A stretch of DNA of 64,000 nt from Nemertoderma westbladi (lineage: Eukaryota > Xenacoelomorpha > Nemertodermatida > Nemertodermatidae), in the NCBI GenBank assembly GCA_032718475.1, contig JAUCBJ010005741.1, positions 1 through 64,000 on the forward strand, read 5' to 3'. The first letter of the stretch is position 1, and every line of letters begins with the position of its first letter. The notes below the pieces were generated by a model, which worked only from the letters and a program-made list of their open reading frames with translations, was not told where the DNA came from and ran no database searches. A program made the translations under genes and the position numbers. This document shows positions 44,698 to 59,600 of this stretch, in pieces.

Positions 44698-47600
44698 CTG
44701 GACTCCTCACACACAGAAACTTGTTTCTGAAACTGTTGCTGGACTCTTCACACACATGGACTCCTCACATACAGAAACTCTTGTTTCTGCAACTTGTTGC
44801 TGGACTCTTGACACACAGAAACTTGTGGAAATTTTTGTTGGACTCCTCACATACAGAAACTTGTTGCTGGACTCTTCACACACAGAGACTTGTTTCTGAA
44901 ACTGTTGCTGGACTCCTCACATACAGAAACTTGTTTCTGCAACTTGTTGCTGGACTCTACACACACAGCAACTTGTGGAACTTGTTGCTGGAATCCTCAC
45001 ATCAGAAACTCTTGTTTCTGGAACTTGTTGCTGGACTCCTCACACACAGAAACTTGTTTCTGCAACTTGTTGCTGGACTCTTCACACACATGGACTCCTC
45101 ACATACAGAAACTTGTTTCTGCAACTTGTTGTTGGACTCTTCACACACAGAAACTTGTTTCTGAAACTGTTGCTGGACTCTTCACACACAGAAACTTGTT
45201 TCTGCTACTTGTTGCTGGACTCCTCACACACAGAAAGTTGTGGAACTTGTTGCTGGAGTCCTCACATACAGAAACTCTTGTTTCTGCAACTTGTTGCTGG
45301 ACTCCTCACACACAGAAACTTGTTTATGAAACTGTTGCTGGACTCTTCACACACAGAAACTTCTTTCTGCTACTTGTTGCTGGACTCCTCACACACAGAA
45401 ACTTGTTTCTGGAACTTGTTGCTGGACTCCTCACACACAGAAACTTGTTTCTGGAAATTGTTGCTGGACTCCTCACATACAGAAACTTGTTTCTGCAACT
45501 TGTTGCTGGACTCTTCACACACATGGACTCCTCACATACAGAAACTTGTTTCTGCAACTTGTTGCTGGACTCTTTGCACACAGAAACTTGTTTCTGAAAC
45601 TGTTGCTGGACTCTTCACATACAGAAACTTGTTTCTGCAACTTGTTGTTGGACTCTTCACACACAGAAACTTGTTTCTGAAACTGTTGCTGGACTCTTCA
45701 CACACAGAAATTTGTTTCTGCTACTTGTTGCTGGACTCCTCACACACAGAAAGTTGTGGAACTTGTTGCTGGACTCTTCACACACAGAAACTTGTTTCTG
45801 CAACTTGTTGCTGGACCCCTCACACACAGAAACTTGTTTCTGAAACTGTTGTTGGACTCTTCACACACAGAAACTTCTTTCTGCTACTTGTTGCTGGACT
45901 CTTCACACACAGAAACTTGTTTCTGAAACTGTTGCTGGACTCCTCACACACAGAGACTTGTTTCTGCAACTTGTTGCTGGACTCCTCACACACAGAAAGT
46001 TGTGGAACTTGTTGCTGGACTCTTCACACACAGAAACTTGTTTCTGCAACTTGTTGCTGGACTCCTCACACACAGAAACTTGTTTCTGGAACTTGTTGCT
46101 GGACTCCTCACATACAGAAACTTGTTTCTGGAACTTGTTGCTGGACTCCTCACATACAGAAACTTGTTTCTGCAACTTGTTGTTGGACTCTTCACACACA
46201 GAAACTTGTTTCTGAAACTGTTGCTGGACTCTTCACATACAGAAACTTGTTTCTGCAACTTGTTGTTGGACTCTTCACACACAGAAACTTGTTTCTGAAA
46301 CTGTTGCTGGACTCTTCACATACAGAAACTTGTTTCTGCAACTTGTTGCTGGACTCTTCACACACAGAAACTTGTTTCTGCAACTTGTTGCTGGACTCTT
46401 CACACACAGAGACTTGTTTCTGCAACTTGTTGCTGGACTCCTCACACACAGAAAGTTGTGGAACTTGTTGCTGGACTCTTCACACACAGAAACTTGTTTC
46501 TGCAACTTGTTGCTGGACTCCTCACACACAGAAACTTGTTTCTGGAACTTGTTGCTGGACTCCTCACATACAGAAACTTGTTTCTGGAACTTGTTGCTGG
46601 ACTCCTCACATACAGAAACTTGTTTCTGCAACTTGTTGTTGGACTCTTCACACACAGAAACTTGTTTCTGAAACTGTTGCTGGACTCTTCACATACAGAA
46701 ACTTGTTTCTGCAACTTGTTGTTGGACTCTTCACACACAGAAACTTGTTTCTGAAACTGTTGCTGGACTCTTCACATACAGAAACTTGTTTCTGCAACTT
46801 GTTGTTGGACTCTTCACACACAGAAACTTGTTTCTGAAACTGTTGCTGGACTCTTCACATACAGAAACTTGTTTCTGCAACTTGTTGTTGGACTCTTCAC
46901 ACACAGAAACTTGTTTCTGAAACTGTTGCTGGACTCTTCACATACAAAAACTTGTTTCTGCAACTTGTTGTTGGACTCTTCACACACAGAAACTTGTTTC
47001 TGAAACTGTTGCTGGACTCTTCACATACAGAAACTTGTTTCTGCAACTTGTTGTTGGACTCTTCACACACAGAAACTTGTTTCTGAAACTGTTGCTGGAC
47101 TCTTCACACACATAAATTTGTTTCTGCTACTTGTTGCTGGACTCCTCACACACAGAAAGTTGTGGAACTTGTTGCTGGACTCTTCACACACAGAAACTTG
47201 TTTCTGCAACTTGTTGCTGGACTCCTCACACACAGAAACTTGTTTCTGAAACTGTTGTTGGACTCTTCACACACAGAAACTTCTTTCTGCTACTTGTTGC
47301 TGGACTCCTCACACACAGAAAGTTGTGGAACTTGTTGCTGGACTCTTCACACACAGAAACTTGTTTCTGCAACTTGTTGCTGGACTCCTCACACACAGAA
47401 ACTTGTTTCTGGAACTTGTTGCGGGACTCCTCACATACAGAAACTTGTTTCTGGAACTTGTTGCTGGACTCCTCACATACAGAAACTTGTTTCTGCAACT
47501 TGTTGTTGGACTCCTCACACACAGAAACTTGTTTCTGCAACTTGTTGCTGGACTCTTCACACACAGAAACTTGTTTCTGAAACTGTTGCTGGACTCCTCA

Positions 47601-50600
47601 CATACAGAAACTTGTTTCTGGAACTTGTTGCTGGACTCTTCACACACAGAAACTTGTTTCTGCAACTTGTTGCTGGACTCTTCACACACAGAAACTTGTT
47701 TCTGAAACTGTTGCTGGACTCCTCACATACAGAAACTTGTTTCTGGAACTTGTTGCTGGACTCCTCACATACAGAAACTTGTTTCTGAAACTGTTGCTGG
47801 ACTCTTCACACACAGAAACTTGTTTCTGCAACTTGTTGTTGGACTCCTCACACACAGAAACTTGTTTCTGGAACTTGTTGCTGGACTCCTCACATACAGA
47901 AACTTGTTTCTGGAACTTGTTGCTGGACTCCTCACATACAGAAACTTGTTTCTGAAACTGTTGCTGGACTCTTCACACACAGAAACTTGTTTCTGGAACT
48001 TGTTGCTGGACTCCTCACATACAGAAACTTGTTTCTGGAACTTGTTGCTGGACTCCTCACACACAGAAACTTGTTTCTGAAACTGTTGCTGGACTCTTCA
48101 CACACAGAAACTTGTTTCTGGAAATTGTTGCTGGACTCCTCACATACAGAAACTTGTTTCTGCAACTTGTTGCTGGACTCCTCACACACAGAAACTTGTT
48201 TCTGCAACTTGTTGTTGGACTCTTCACACACAGAAACTTGTTTCTGAAACTGTTGCTGGACTCCTCACATACAGAAACTCTTGTTTCTGCAACTTGTTGC
48301 TGGACTCTCACACACAGAAACTTGTTTCTGCAACTTGTTGCTGGACTCTTCACACACAGAAACTTGTTTCTGAAACTGTTGCTGGACTCCTCACATACAG
48401 AAACTCTTGTTTCTGCAACTTGTTGCTGGACTCCTCACATACAGAAACTTGTTTCTGGAACTTGTTGCTGGACTCCTCACATACAGAAACTTGTTTCTGC
48501 AACTTGTTGTTGGACTCCTCACATACAGAAACTTGTTTCTGAAACTGTTGCTGGACTCTTCACACACAGAAACTTGTTTCTGCAACTTGTTGTTGGACTC
48601 TTCACACACAGAAACTTGTTTCTGAAACTGTTGCTGGACTCCTCACATACAGAAACTTGTTTCTGCTACTTGTTGTTGGACTCTTCACACACAGAAACTT
48701 GTTTCTGAAACTGTTGCTGGACTCTTCACACACAGAAACTTGTTTCTGCAACTTGTTGCTGGACTCCTCACATACAGAAACTTGTTTCTGGAACTTGTTG
48801 CTGGACTCCTCACATACAGAAACTTGTTTCTGGAACTTGTTGCTGGACTCTTCACACACAGAAACTTGTTTCTGCAACTTGTTGTTGGACTCTTCACACA
48901 CAGAAACTTGTTTCTGAAACTGTTGCTGGACTCTTCACATACAGAAACTTGTTTCTGCAACTTGTTGTTGGACTCTTCACACACAGAAACTTGTTTCTGA
49001 AACTGTTGCTGGACTCTTCACACACAGAAATTTGTTTCTGCTACTTGTTGCTGGACTCCTCACACACAGAAAGTTGTGGAACTTGTTGCTGGACTCTTCA
49101 CACACAGAAACTTGTTTCTGCAACTTGTTGCTGGACTCCTCACACACAGAAACTTGTTTCTGGAACTTGTTGCTGGACTCCTCACATACAGAAACTTGTT
49201 TCTGGAACTTGTTGCTGGACTCCTCACATACAGAAACTTGTTTCTGCAACTTGTTGTTGGACTCTTCACACACAGAAACTTGTTTCTGAAACTGTTGCTG
49301 GACTCCTCACATACAGAAACTTGTTTCTGGAACTTGTTGCTGGACTCCTCACATACAGAAACTTGTTTCTGAAACTGTTGCTGGACTCTTCACACACAGA
49401 AACTTGTTTCTGCAACTTGTTGTTGGACTCCTCACACACAGAAACTTGTTTCTGGAACTTGTTGCTGGACTCCTCACATACAGAAACTTGTTTCTGGAAC
49501 TTGTTGCTGGACTCCTCACATACAGAAACTTGTTTCTGAAACTGTTGCTGGACTCTTCACACACAGAAACTTGTTTCTGGAACTTGTTGCTGGACTCCTC
49601 ACATACAGAAACTTGTTTCTGGAACTTGTTGCTGGACTCCTCACACACAGAAACTTGTTTCTGAAACTGTTGCTGGACTCTTCACACACAGAAACTTGTT
49701 TCTGGAAATTGTTGCTGGACTCCTCACATACAGAAACTTGTTTCTGCAACTTGTTGCTGGACTCCTCACACACAGAAACTTGTTTCTGCAACTTGTTGTT
49801 GGACTCTTCACACACAGAAACTTGTTTCTGAAACTGTTGCTGGACTCCTCACATACAGAAACTCTTGTTTCTGCAACTTGTTGCTGGACTCCTCACACAC
49901 AGAAACTTGTTTCTGCAACTTGTTGCTGGACTCTTCACACGCAGAAACTTGTTTCTGAAACTGTTGCTGGACTCCTCACATACAGAAACTCTTGTTTCTG
50001 CAACTTGTTGCTGGACTCCTCACATACAGAAACTTGTTTCTGGAACTTGTTGCTGGACTCCTCATATACAGAAACTTGTTTCTGGAACTTGTTGCTGGAC
50101 TCTTCACACACAGAAACTTGTTTCTGAAACTGTTGCTGGACTCTTCACACACAGAAACTTGTTTCTGCAACTTGTTGTTGGACTCTTCACACACAGAAAC
50201 TTGTTTCTGAAACTGTTGCTGGACTCTTCACACACAGAAACTTGTTTCTGGAACTTGTTGCTGGACTCCTCACATACAGAAACTTGTTTCTGCTACTTGT
50301 TGCTGGACTCCTCACACACAGAAACTTGTTTCTGAAACTGTTGCTGGACTCTTCACACACAGAAACTTGTTTCTGCAACTTGTTGTTGGACTCTTCACAC
50401 ACAGAAACTTGTTTCTGAAACTGTTGCTGGACTCCTCACATACAGAAACTCTTGTTTCTGCAACTTGTTGCTGGACTCCTCACACACAGAAACTTGTTTC
50501 TGAAACTGTTGCTGGACTCCTCACACACAGAAACTTGTTTCTGCAACTTGTTGTTGGACTCTTCACACACAGAAACTTGTTTCTGAAACTGTTGCTGGAC

Positions 50601-53600
50601 TCCTCACACACAGAAACTTGTTTCTGCAACTTGTTGTTGGACTCTTCACACACAGAAACTTGTTTCTGGAACTGTTGCTGGACTCCTCACACACAGAAAC
50701 TTGTTTCTGCAACTTGTTGTTGGACTCTTCACACACAGAAACTTGTTTCTGCAACTTGTTGTTGGACTCTTCACACACAGAAACTTGTTTCTGAAACTGT
50801 TGCTGGACTCTTCACACATAGAAACTTGTTTCTGCAACTTGTTGCTGGACTCTTCACACACAGAAACTTGTTTCTGAAACTGTTGCTGGACTCCTCACAC
50901 ACAGAAACTTGTTTCTGCAACTTGTTGCTGGACTCTTCACACACAGAAACTTGTTTCTGAAACTGTTGTTGGACTCTTCACACACAGAAACTTGTTTCTG
51001 GAACTTGTTGCTGGACTCCTCACATACAGAAACTTGTTTCTGCTACTTGTTGCTGGACTCCTCATATACAGAAACTTGTTTCTGGAACTTGTTGCTGGAC
51101 TCTTCACACACAGAAACTTGTTTCTGAAACTGTTGCTGGACTCCTCACACACAGAAACTTGTTTCTGCAACTTGTTGTTGGACTCTTCACACACAGAAAC
51201 TTGTTTCTGAAACTGTTGCTGGACTCTTCACACACAGAAACTTGTTTCTGGAACTTGTTGCTGGACTCCTCACATACAGAAACTTGTTTCTGCTACTTGT
51301 TGCTGGACTCCTCACACACAGAAACTTGTTTCTGAAACTGTTGCTGGACTCTTCACACACAGAAACTTGTTTCTGCAACTTGTTGTTGGACTCTTCACAC
51401 ACAGAAACTTGTTTCTGAAACTGTTGCTGGACTCCTCACATACAGAAACTCTTGTTTCTGCAACTTGTTGCTGGACTCCTCACACACAGAAACTTGTTTC
51501 TGCAACTTGTTGCTGGACTCTTCACACACAGAAAGTTGTGGAACTTGTTGCTGGACTCCTCACATACAGAAACTCTTGTTTCTGCAACTTGTTGCTGGAC
51601 TCCTCACACACAGAAACTTGTTTCTGAAACTGTTGCTGGATTCCTCACACACAGAAACTTGTTTCTGCAACTTGTTGCTGGACTCCTCACACACAGAAAC
51701 TTGTTTCTGAAACTGTTGCTGGATTCCTCACACACAGAAACTTGTTTCTGCAACTTGTTGCTGGACTCCTCACATACAGAAACTTGTTTCTGGAACTTGT
51801 TGCTGGACTCCTCACACACAGAAACTTGTTTCTGAAACTGTTGCTGGACTCTTCACACACAGAAACTTGTTTCTGGAAATTGTTGCTGGACTCCTCACAT
51901 ACAGAAACTTGTTTCTGCAACTTGTTGCTGGACTCCTCACACACAGAAACTTGTTTCTGCAACTTGTTGTTGGACTCTTCACACACAGAAACTTGTTTCT
52001 GAAACTGTTGCTGGACTCCTCACATACAGAAACTCTTGTTTCTGCAACTTGTTACTGGACTCTTCACACACAGAAAGTTGTGGAACTTGTTGCTGGACTC
52101 CTCACATACAGAAACTCTTGTTTCTGCAACTTGTTGCTGGACTCCTCACACACAGAAACTTGTTTCTGAAACTGTTGCTGGATTCCTCACACACAGAAAC
52201 TTGTTTCTGCAACTTGTTGGTGGACTCTTCACACACAGAAACTTGTTTCTGCAACTTGTTGCTGGACTCTTCACACACAGAAACTTGTGGAAATTGTTGC
52301 TGGACTCCTCACATACAGAAACTTGTTTCTGCAACTTGTTGCTGGACTCTTCGCACACAGAAACTTGTTTCTGCAACTTATTGCTGGACTCCTCACACAC
52401 AGAAACTTGTTTCTGCAACTTGTTGCTGGACTCTTCACACACAGAAACTTGTTTCTGCAACTTGTTGCTGGACTCTTCACACACAGAAACTTGTTTCTGC
52501 TACTTGTTGCTGGACTCTTCACACACAGAAACTTGTGGAAATTGTTGCTGGACTCCTCACATACAGAAACTTGTTTCTGCAACTTGTTGCTGGACTCTTC
52601 ACACACAGAAACTTGTTTCTGCTACTTGTTGCTGGACTCTTCACACACAGAAACTTGTGGAAATTGTTGCTGGACTCCTCACATACAGAAACTTGTTTCT
52701 GCAACTTGTTGCTGGACTCTTCGCACACAGAAACTTGTTTCTGCAACTTATTGCTGGACTCTTCACACACAGAAACTTGTTTCTGCAACTTGTTGGTGGA
52801 CTCTTCACACACAGAAACTTGTTTCTGCAACTTGTTGCTGGACTCTTCACACACAGAAACTTGTTTCTGCAACTTGTTGCTGGACTCTTCACACACAGAA
52901 ACTTGTTTCTGCAACTTGTTGCTGGACTCTTCACACACAGAAAGTTATGGAACTTGTTGCTGGACTCCTCACATACAGAAACTTGTTTCTGAAACTGTTA
53001 CTGGACTCCTCACACATAGAAACTTGTTTCTGAAACTGTTGCTGGACTCCCCACACACAGAAACTTGTTTCTGCAACTTGTTGCTGGACTCCTCACACAC
53101 AGAAACTTGTTTCTGAAACTGTTGCTGGACTCCTCACATACAGAAACTTGTTTCTGCAACTTGTTGCTGGACTCTTCACACACAGAAACTTGTGGAAATT
53201 GTTGCTGGACTCCTCACATACAGAAACTTGTTTCTGCAACTTGTTGCTGGACTCTTCGCACACAGAAACTTGTTTCTGCAACTTATTGCTGGACTCCTCA
53301 CATACAGAAACTTGTTTCTGCAACTTGTTGCTGGACTCTTCACACACAGAAACTTGTTTCTGCAACTTGTTGCTGGACTCTTCACACACAGAATCTTGTT
53401 TCTGCTACTTGTTGCTGGACTCTTCACACACAGAAACTTGTTTCTGCAACTTGTTGCTGGACTCTTCACACACAGAAAGTTGTGGAACTTGTTGCTGGAC
53501 TCTTCACACACAGAAACTTGTTTCTGCAACTTGTTGCTGGACTCTTCACACACAGAATCTTGTTTCTGCTACTTGTTGCTGGACTCTTCACACACAGAAA

Positions 53601-56600
53601 CTTGTTTCTGCAACTTGTTGCTGGACTCTTCACACACAGAAAGTTGTGGAACTTGTTGCTGGACTCTTCACACACAGAAACTTGTTTCTGCAACTTGTTG
53701 CTGGACTCTTCACACACAGAATCTTGTTTCTGCTACTTGTTGCTGGACTCTTCACACACAGAAACTTGTTTCTGCAACTTGTTGCTGGACTCTTCACACA
53801 CAGAAAGTTGTGGAACTTGTTGCTGGACTCTTCACACACAGAAACTTGTTTCTGCAACTTGTTGCTGGACTCTTCACACACAGAATCTTGTTTCTGCTAC
53901 TTGTTGCTGGACTCTTCACACACAGAAACTTGTTTCTGCAACTTGTTGCTGGACTCTTCACACACAGAATCTTGTTTCTGCAACTTATTGCTGGACTCCT
54001 CACATACAGAAACTTGTTTCTGCAACTTGTTGCTGGACTCTTCACACACAGAAACTTGTTTCTGCAACTTGTTGCTGGACTCTTCACACACAGAATCTTG
54101 TTTCTGCTACTTGTTGCTGGACTCTTCACACACAGAAACTTGTTTCTGCAACTTGTTGCTGGACTCTTCACACACAGAAAGTTGTGGAACTTGTTGCTGG
54201 ACTCTTCACACACAGAAACTTGTTTCTGCAACTTGTTGCTGGACTCTTCACACACAGAATCTTGTTTCTGCTACTTGTTGCTGGACTCTTCACACACAGA
54301 AACTTGTTTCTGCAACTTGTTGCTGGACTCTTCACACACAGAAAGTTGTGGAACTTGTTGCTGGACTCCTCACATACAGAAACTTGTTTCTGAAACTGTT
54401 GCTGGACTCTTCACACATAGAAACTTGTTTCTGCAACTTGTTGCTGGACTCCTCACACACAGAAACTTGTTTCTGCAACTTGTTGCTGGACTCCTCACAC
54501 ACAGAAACTTGTTTCTGCAACTTGTTGCTGGACTCTTCACACACAGAAACTTGTGGAAATTGTTGCTGGACTCCTCACATACAGAAACTTGTTTCTGCAC
54601 GTTGTTGCTGGACTCTTCACACACAGAAACTTGTTTCTGCAACTTGTTGCTGGACTCTTCACACACAGAAACTTGTGGAAATTGTTGCTGGACTCCTCAC
54701 ATACAGAAACTTGTTTCTGCACGTTGTTGCTGGACTCTTCACACACAGAAACTTGTTTCTGCAACTTGTTGCTGGACTCTTCACACACAGAATCTTGTTT
54801 CTGCTACTTGTTGCTGGACTCTTCACACACAGAAACTTGTTTCTGCAACTTGTTGCTGGACTCTTCACACACAGAAAGTTGTGGAACTTGTTGCTGGACT
54901 CTTCACACACAGAAACTTGTTTCTGCAACTTGTTGCTGGACTCTTCACACACAGAATCTTGTTTCTGCTACTTGTTGCTGGACTCTTCACACACAGAAAC
55001 TTGTTTCTGCAACTTGTTGCTGGACTCTTCACACACAGAAAGTTGTGGAACTTGTTGCTGGACTCCTCACATACAGAAACTTGTTTCTGAAACTGTTGCT
55101 GGACTCTTCACACATAGAAACTTGTTTCTGCAACTTGTTGCTGGACTCTTCACACACAGAAAGTTGTGGAACTTGTTGCTGGACTCTTCACACACAGAAA
55201 CTTGTTTCTGCAACTTGTTGCTGGACTCTTCACACACAGAATCTTGTTTCTGCTACTTGTTGCTGGACTCTTCACACACAGAAACTTGTTTCTGCAACTT
55301 GTTGCTGGACTCTTCACACACAGAAACGTTGTGGAACTTGTTGCTGGACTCCTCACATACAGAAACTTGTTTCTGAAACTGTTGCTGGACTCTTCACACA
55401 TAGAAACTTGTTTCTGCAACTTGTTGCTGGACTCTTCACACACAGAAACTTGTGGAAATTGTTGCTGGACTCCTCACACACAGAAACTTGTTTCTGCAAC
55501 TTGTTGCTGGACTCTTCACACACAGAAAGTTGTGGAACTTGTTGCTGGACTCCTCACATACAGAAACTTGTTTCTGAAACTGTTGCTGGACTCTTCACAC
55601 ATAGAAACTTGTTTCTGCAACTTGTTGCCGGACTCTTCACACACAGAAACTTGTGGAACTTGTTGCTGGACTCCTCACATACAGAAACTCTTGTTTCTGC
55701 AACTTGTTGCTGGACTCCTCACATACAGAAACTTGTTTCTGCAACTTGTTGCTGGACTCTTCACACACAGAAAGTTGTGGAACTTGTTGCTGGACTCCTC
55801 ACATACAGAAACTTGTTTCTGAAACTGTTGCTGGACTCTTCACACATAGAAACTTGTTTCTGGAACTTGTTGCTGGACTCCTCACACACAGAAACTTGTT
55901 TCTGCAACTTGTTGCTGGACTCTTCACACACAGAAACTTGTGGAAATTGTTGCTGGACTCCTCACATACAGAAACTTGTTTCTGCAACTTGTTGCTGGAC
56001 TCTTCGCACACAGAAACTTGTTTCTGCAACTTATTGCTGGACTCCTCACATACAGAAACTTGTTTCTGCAACTTGTTGCTGGACTCTTCACACACAGAAA
56101 CTTGTTTCTGCAACTTGTTGCTGGACTCTTCACACACAGAATCTTGTTTCTGCTACTTGTTGCTGGACTCTTCACACACAGAATCTTGTTTCTGCTACTT
56201 GTTGCTGGACTCTTCACACACAGAAACTTGTTTCTGCAACTTGTTGCTGGACTCTTCACACACAGAAAGTTGTGGAACTTGTTGCTGGACTCTTCACACA
56301 CAGAAACTTGTTTCTGCAACTTGTTGCTGGACTCTTCACACACAGAATCTTGTTTCTGCTACTTGTTGCTGGACTCTTCACACACAGAAACTTGTTTCTG
56401 CAACTTGTTGCTGGACTCTTCACACACAGAAAGTTGTGGAACTTGTTGCTGGACTCCTCACATACAGAAACTTGTTTCTGAAACTGTTGCTGGACTCTTC
56501 ACACATAGAAACTTGTTTCTGCAACTTGTTGCTGGACTCTTCACACACAGAAACTTGTGGAAATTGTTGCTGGACTCCTCACATACAGAAACTTGTTTCT

Positions 56601-59600
56601 GCACGTTGTTGCTGGACTCTTCACACACAGAAACTTGTTTCTGAAACTGTTGCTGGACTCCTCACACACAGAAACTTGTTTCTGCAACTTGTTGCCGGAC
56701 TCTTCACACACAGAAACTTGTGGAACTTGTTGCTGGACTCCTCACATACAGAAACTCTTGTTTCTGCAACTTGTTGCTGGACTCCTCACATACAGAAACT
56801 TGTTTATGAAACTGTTGCTGGACTCCTCACACACAGAAACTTGTTTATGAAACTTGTTGCTGGACTCTTCACACACAGAAACTTGTTTATGAAACTGTTG
56901 CTGGACTCCTCACACACAGAAACTTGTTTCTGCAACTTGTTGCTGGACTCTTCGCACACAGAAACTTGTTTCTGCAACTTGTTGCTGGACTCCTCACATA
57001 CAGAAACTTGTTTCTGGAAATTGTTGCTGGACTCCTCACACACAGAAACTTGTTTATGAAACTGTTGTTGGACTCTTCACACACAGAAACTTGTTTATGA
57101 AACTGTTGCTGGACTCCTCACACACAGAAACTTGTTTCTGCAACTTGTTGCTGGACTCTTCGCACACAGAAACTTGTTTCTGCAACTTGTTGCTGGACTC
57201 CTCACATACAGAAACTCTTGTTTCTGCAACTTGTTGCTGGACTCCTCACATACAGAAACTTGTTTATGAAACTGTTGCTGGACTCCTCACACACAGAAAC
57301 TTGTTTATGAAACTGTTGTTGGACTCTTCACACACAGAAACTTGTTTATGAAACTGTTGCTGGACTCCTCACACACAGAAACTTGTTTCTGCAACTTGTT
57401 GCTGGACTCTTCGCACACAGAAACTTGTTTCTGCAACTTGTTGCTGGACTCTTCGCACACAGAAACTTGTTTCTGCAACTTGTTGCTGGACTCCTCACAT
57501 ACAGAAACTTGTTTCTGGAAATTGTTGCTGGACTCCTCACACACAGAAACTTGTTTATGAAACTGTTGCTGGACTCCTCACACACAGAAACTTGTTTCTG
57601 TAACTTGTTGCTGGACTCTTCACACACAGAAACTTGTGGAAATTGTTGCTGGACTCCTCACATACAGAAACTTGTTTCTGCAACTTGTTGCTGGACTCTT
57701 CACACACAGAGACTTGTTTCTGAAACTGTTGCTGGACTCCTCACACACAGAAACTTGTTTCTGCAACTTGTTGCTGGACTCTTCACACACAGAGACTTGT
57801 TTCTGAAACTGTTGCTGGACTCCTCACACACAGAAACTTGTTTCTGCAACTTGTTTCTGGACTCTTCACACACAGAAACTTGTGGAAATTGTTGCTGGAC
57901 TCCTCACATACATAAACTTGTTTCTGCACGTTGTTGCTGGACTCTTCACACACAGAGACTTGTTTCTGAAACTGTTGCTGGACTCCTCACACACAGAAAC
58001 TTGTTTCTGCAACTTGTTGCTGGACTCTTCACACACAGAAACTTGTGGAAATTGTTGCTGGACTCCTCACACACAGAAACTTGTTTCTGCAACTTGTTGC
58101 TGGACTCTTCACACACAGAGACTTGTTTCTGAAACTGTTGCTGGACTCCTCACACACATAAACTTGTTTCTGCAACTTGTTGCTGGACTCTTCACACACA
58201 GAGACTTGTTTCTGAAACTGTTGCTGGACTCTTCACACACAGAGACTTGTTTCTGAAACTGTTGCTGGTCTCCTCACACACAGAAACTTGTTTCTGCAAC
58301 TTGTTGCTGGACTCTTCACACACAGAAACTTGTGGAAATTGTTGCTGGACTCCTCACATACAGAAACTTGTTTCTGCAACTTGTTGCTGGACTCCTCACA
58401 CACAGAAACTTGTTTCTGCAACTTGTTGCTGGACTCTTCACATACAGAAACTTGTTTCTGAAACTGTTACTGGACTCCTCACACACAGAAACTTGTTTCT
58501 GAAACTGTTGCTGGACTCCTCACACACAGAAACTTGTTTCTGCAACTTGTTACTGGACTCTTCACACACAGAAACTTGTGGAACTTGTTGCTGGACTCCT
58601 CACATACAGAAACTTGTTTCTGAAACTGTTACTGGACTCCTCACACACAGAAACTTGTTTCTGAAACTGTTACTGGACTCCTCACACACAGAAACTTGTT
58701 TCTGAAACTGTTGCTGGACTCCTCACACACAGAAACTTGTTTCTGCAACTTGTTGCTGGACTCTTCACACACAGAAACTTGTGGAAATTGTTGCTGGACT
58801 CCTCACATACAGAAACTTGTTTCTGCAACTTGTTGCTGGACTCTTCACACACAGAGACTTGTTTCTGAAACTGTTGCTGGACTCCTCACACACAGAAACT
58901 TGTTTCTGCAACTTGTTACTGGACTCTTCACACACAGAAACTTGTGGAACTTGTTGCTGGACTCCTCACATACAGAAACTTGTTTCTGAAACTGTTACTG
59001 GACTCCTCACACACAGAAACTTGTTTCTGAAACTGTTGCTGGACTCCTCACACAAAGAAACTTGTTTCTGCAACTTGTTGCTGGACTCTTCACACACAGA
59101 AACTTGTTTCTGCAACTTGTTGGTGGACTCTTCACACACAGAAACTTGTTTCTGCAACTTGTTGCTGGACTCTTCACACACAGAAACTTGTGGAACTTGT
59201 TGCTGGACTCGTCACATACAGAAACTCTTGTTTCAGCAACTTGTTGGTGGACTCTTCACACACAGAAACTTGTTTCTGCAACTTGTTGCTGGACTCTTCA
59301 CACACAGAAACTTGTTTCTGCAACTTGTTGCTGGACTCCTCACACACAGAAACTTGTTTCTGCAACTTGTTGCTGGACTCCTCACACACAGAAACTTGTT
59401 TCTGCAACTTGTTGCTGGACTCCTCACACACAGAAACTTGTTTCTGCAACTTGTTGCTGGACTCTTCACACACAGAAACTTGTTTCTGCAACTTGTTGCT
59501 GGACTCTTCACACACAGAAACTTGTTTCTGCAACTTGTTGCTGGACTCCTCACACACAGAAACTTGTTTCTGCAACTTGTTGCTGGACTCCTCACACACA

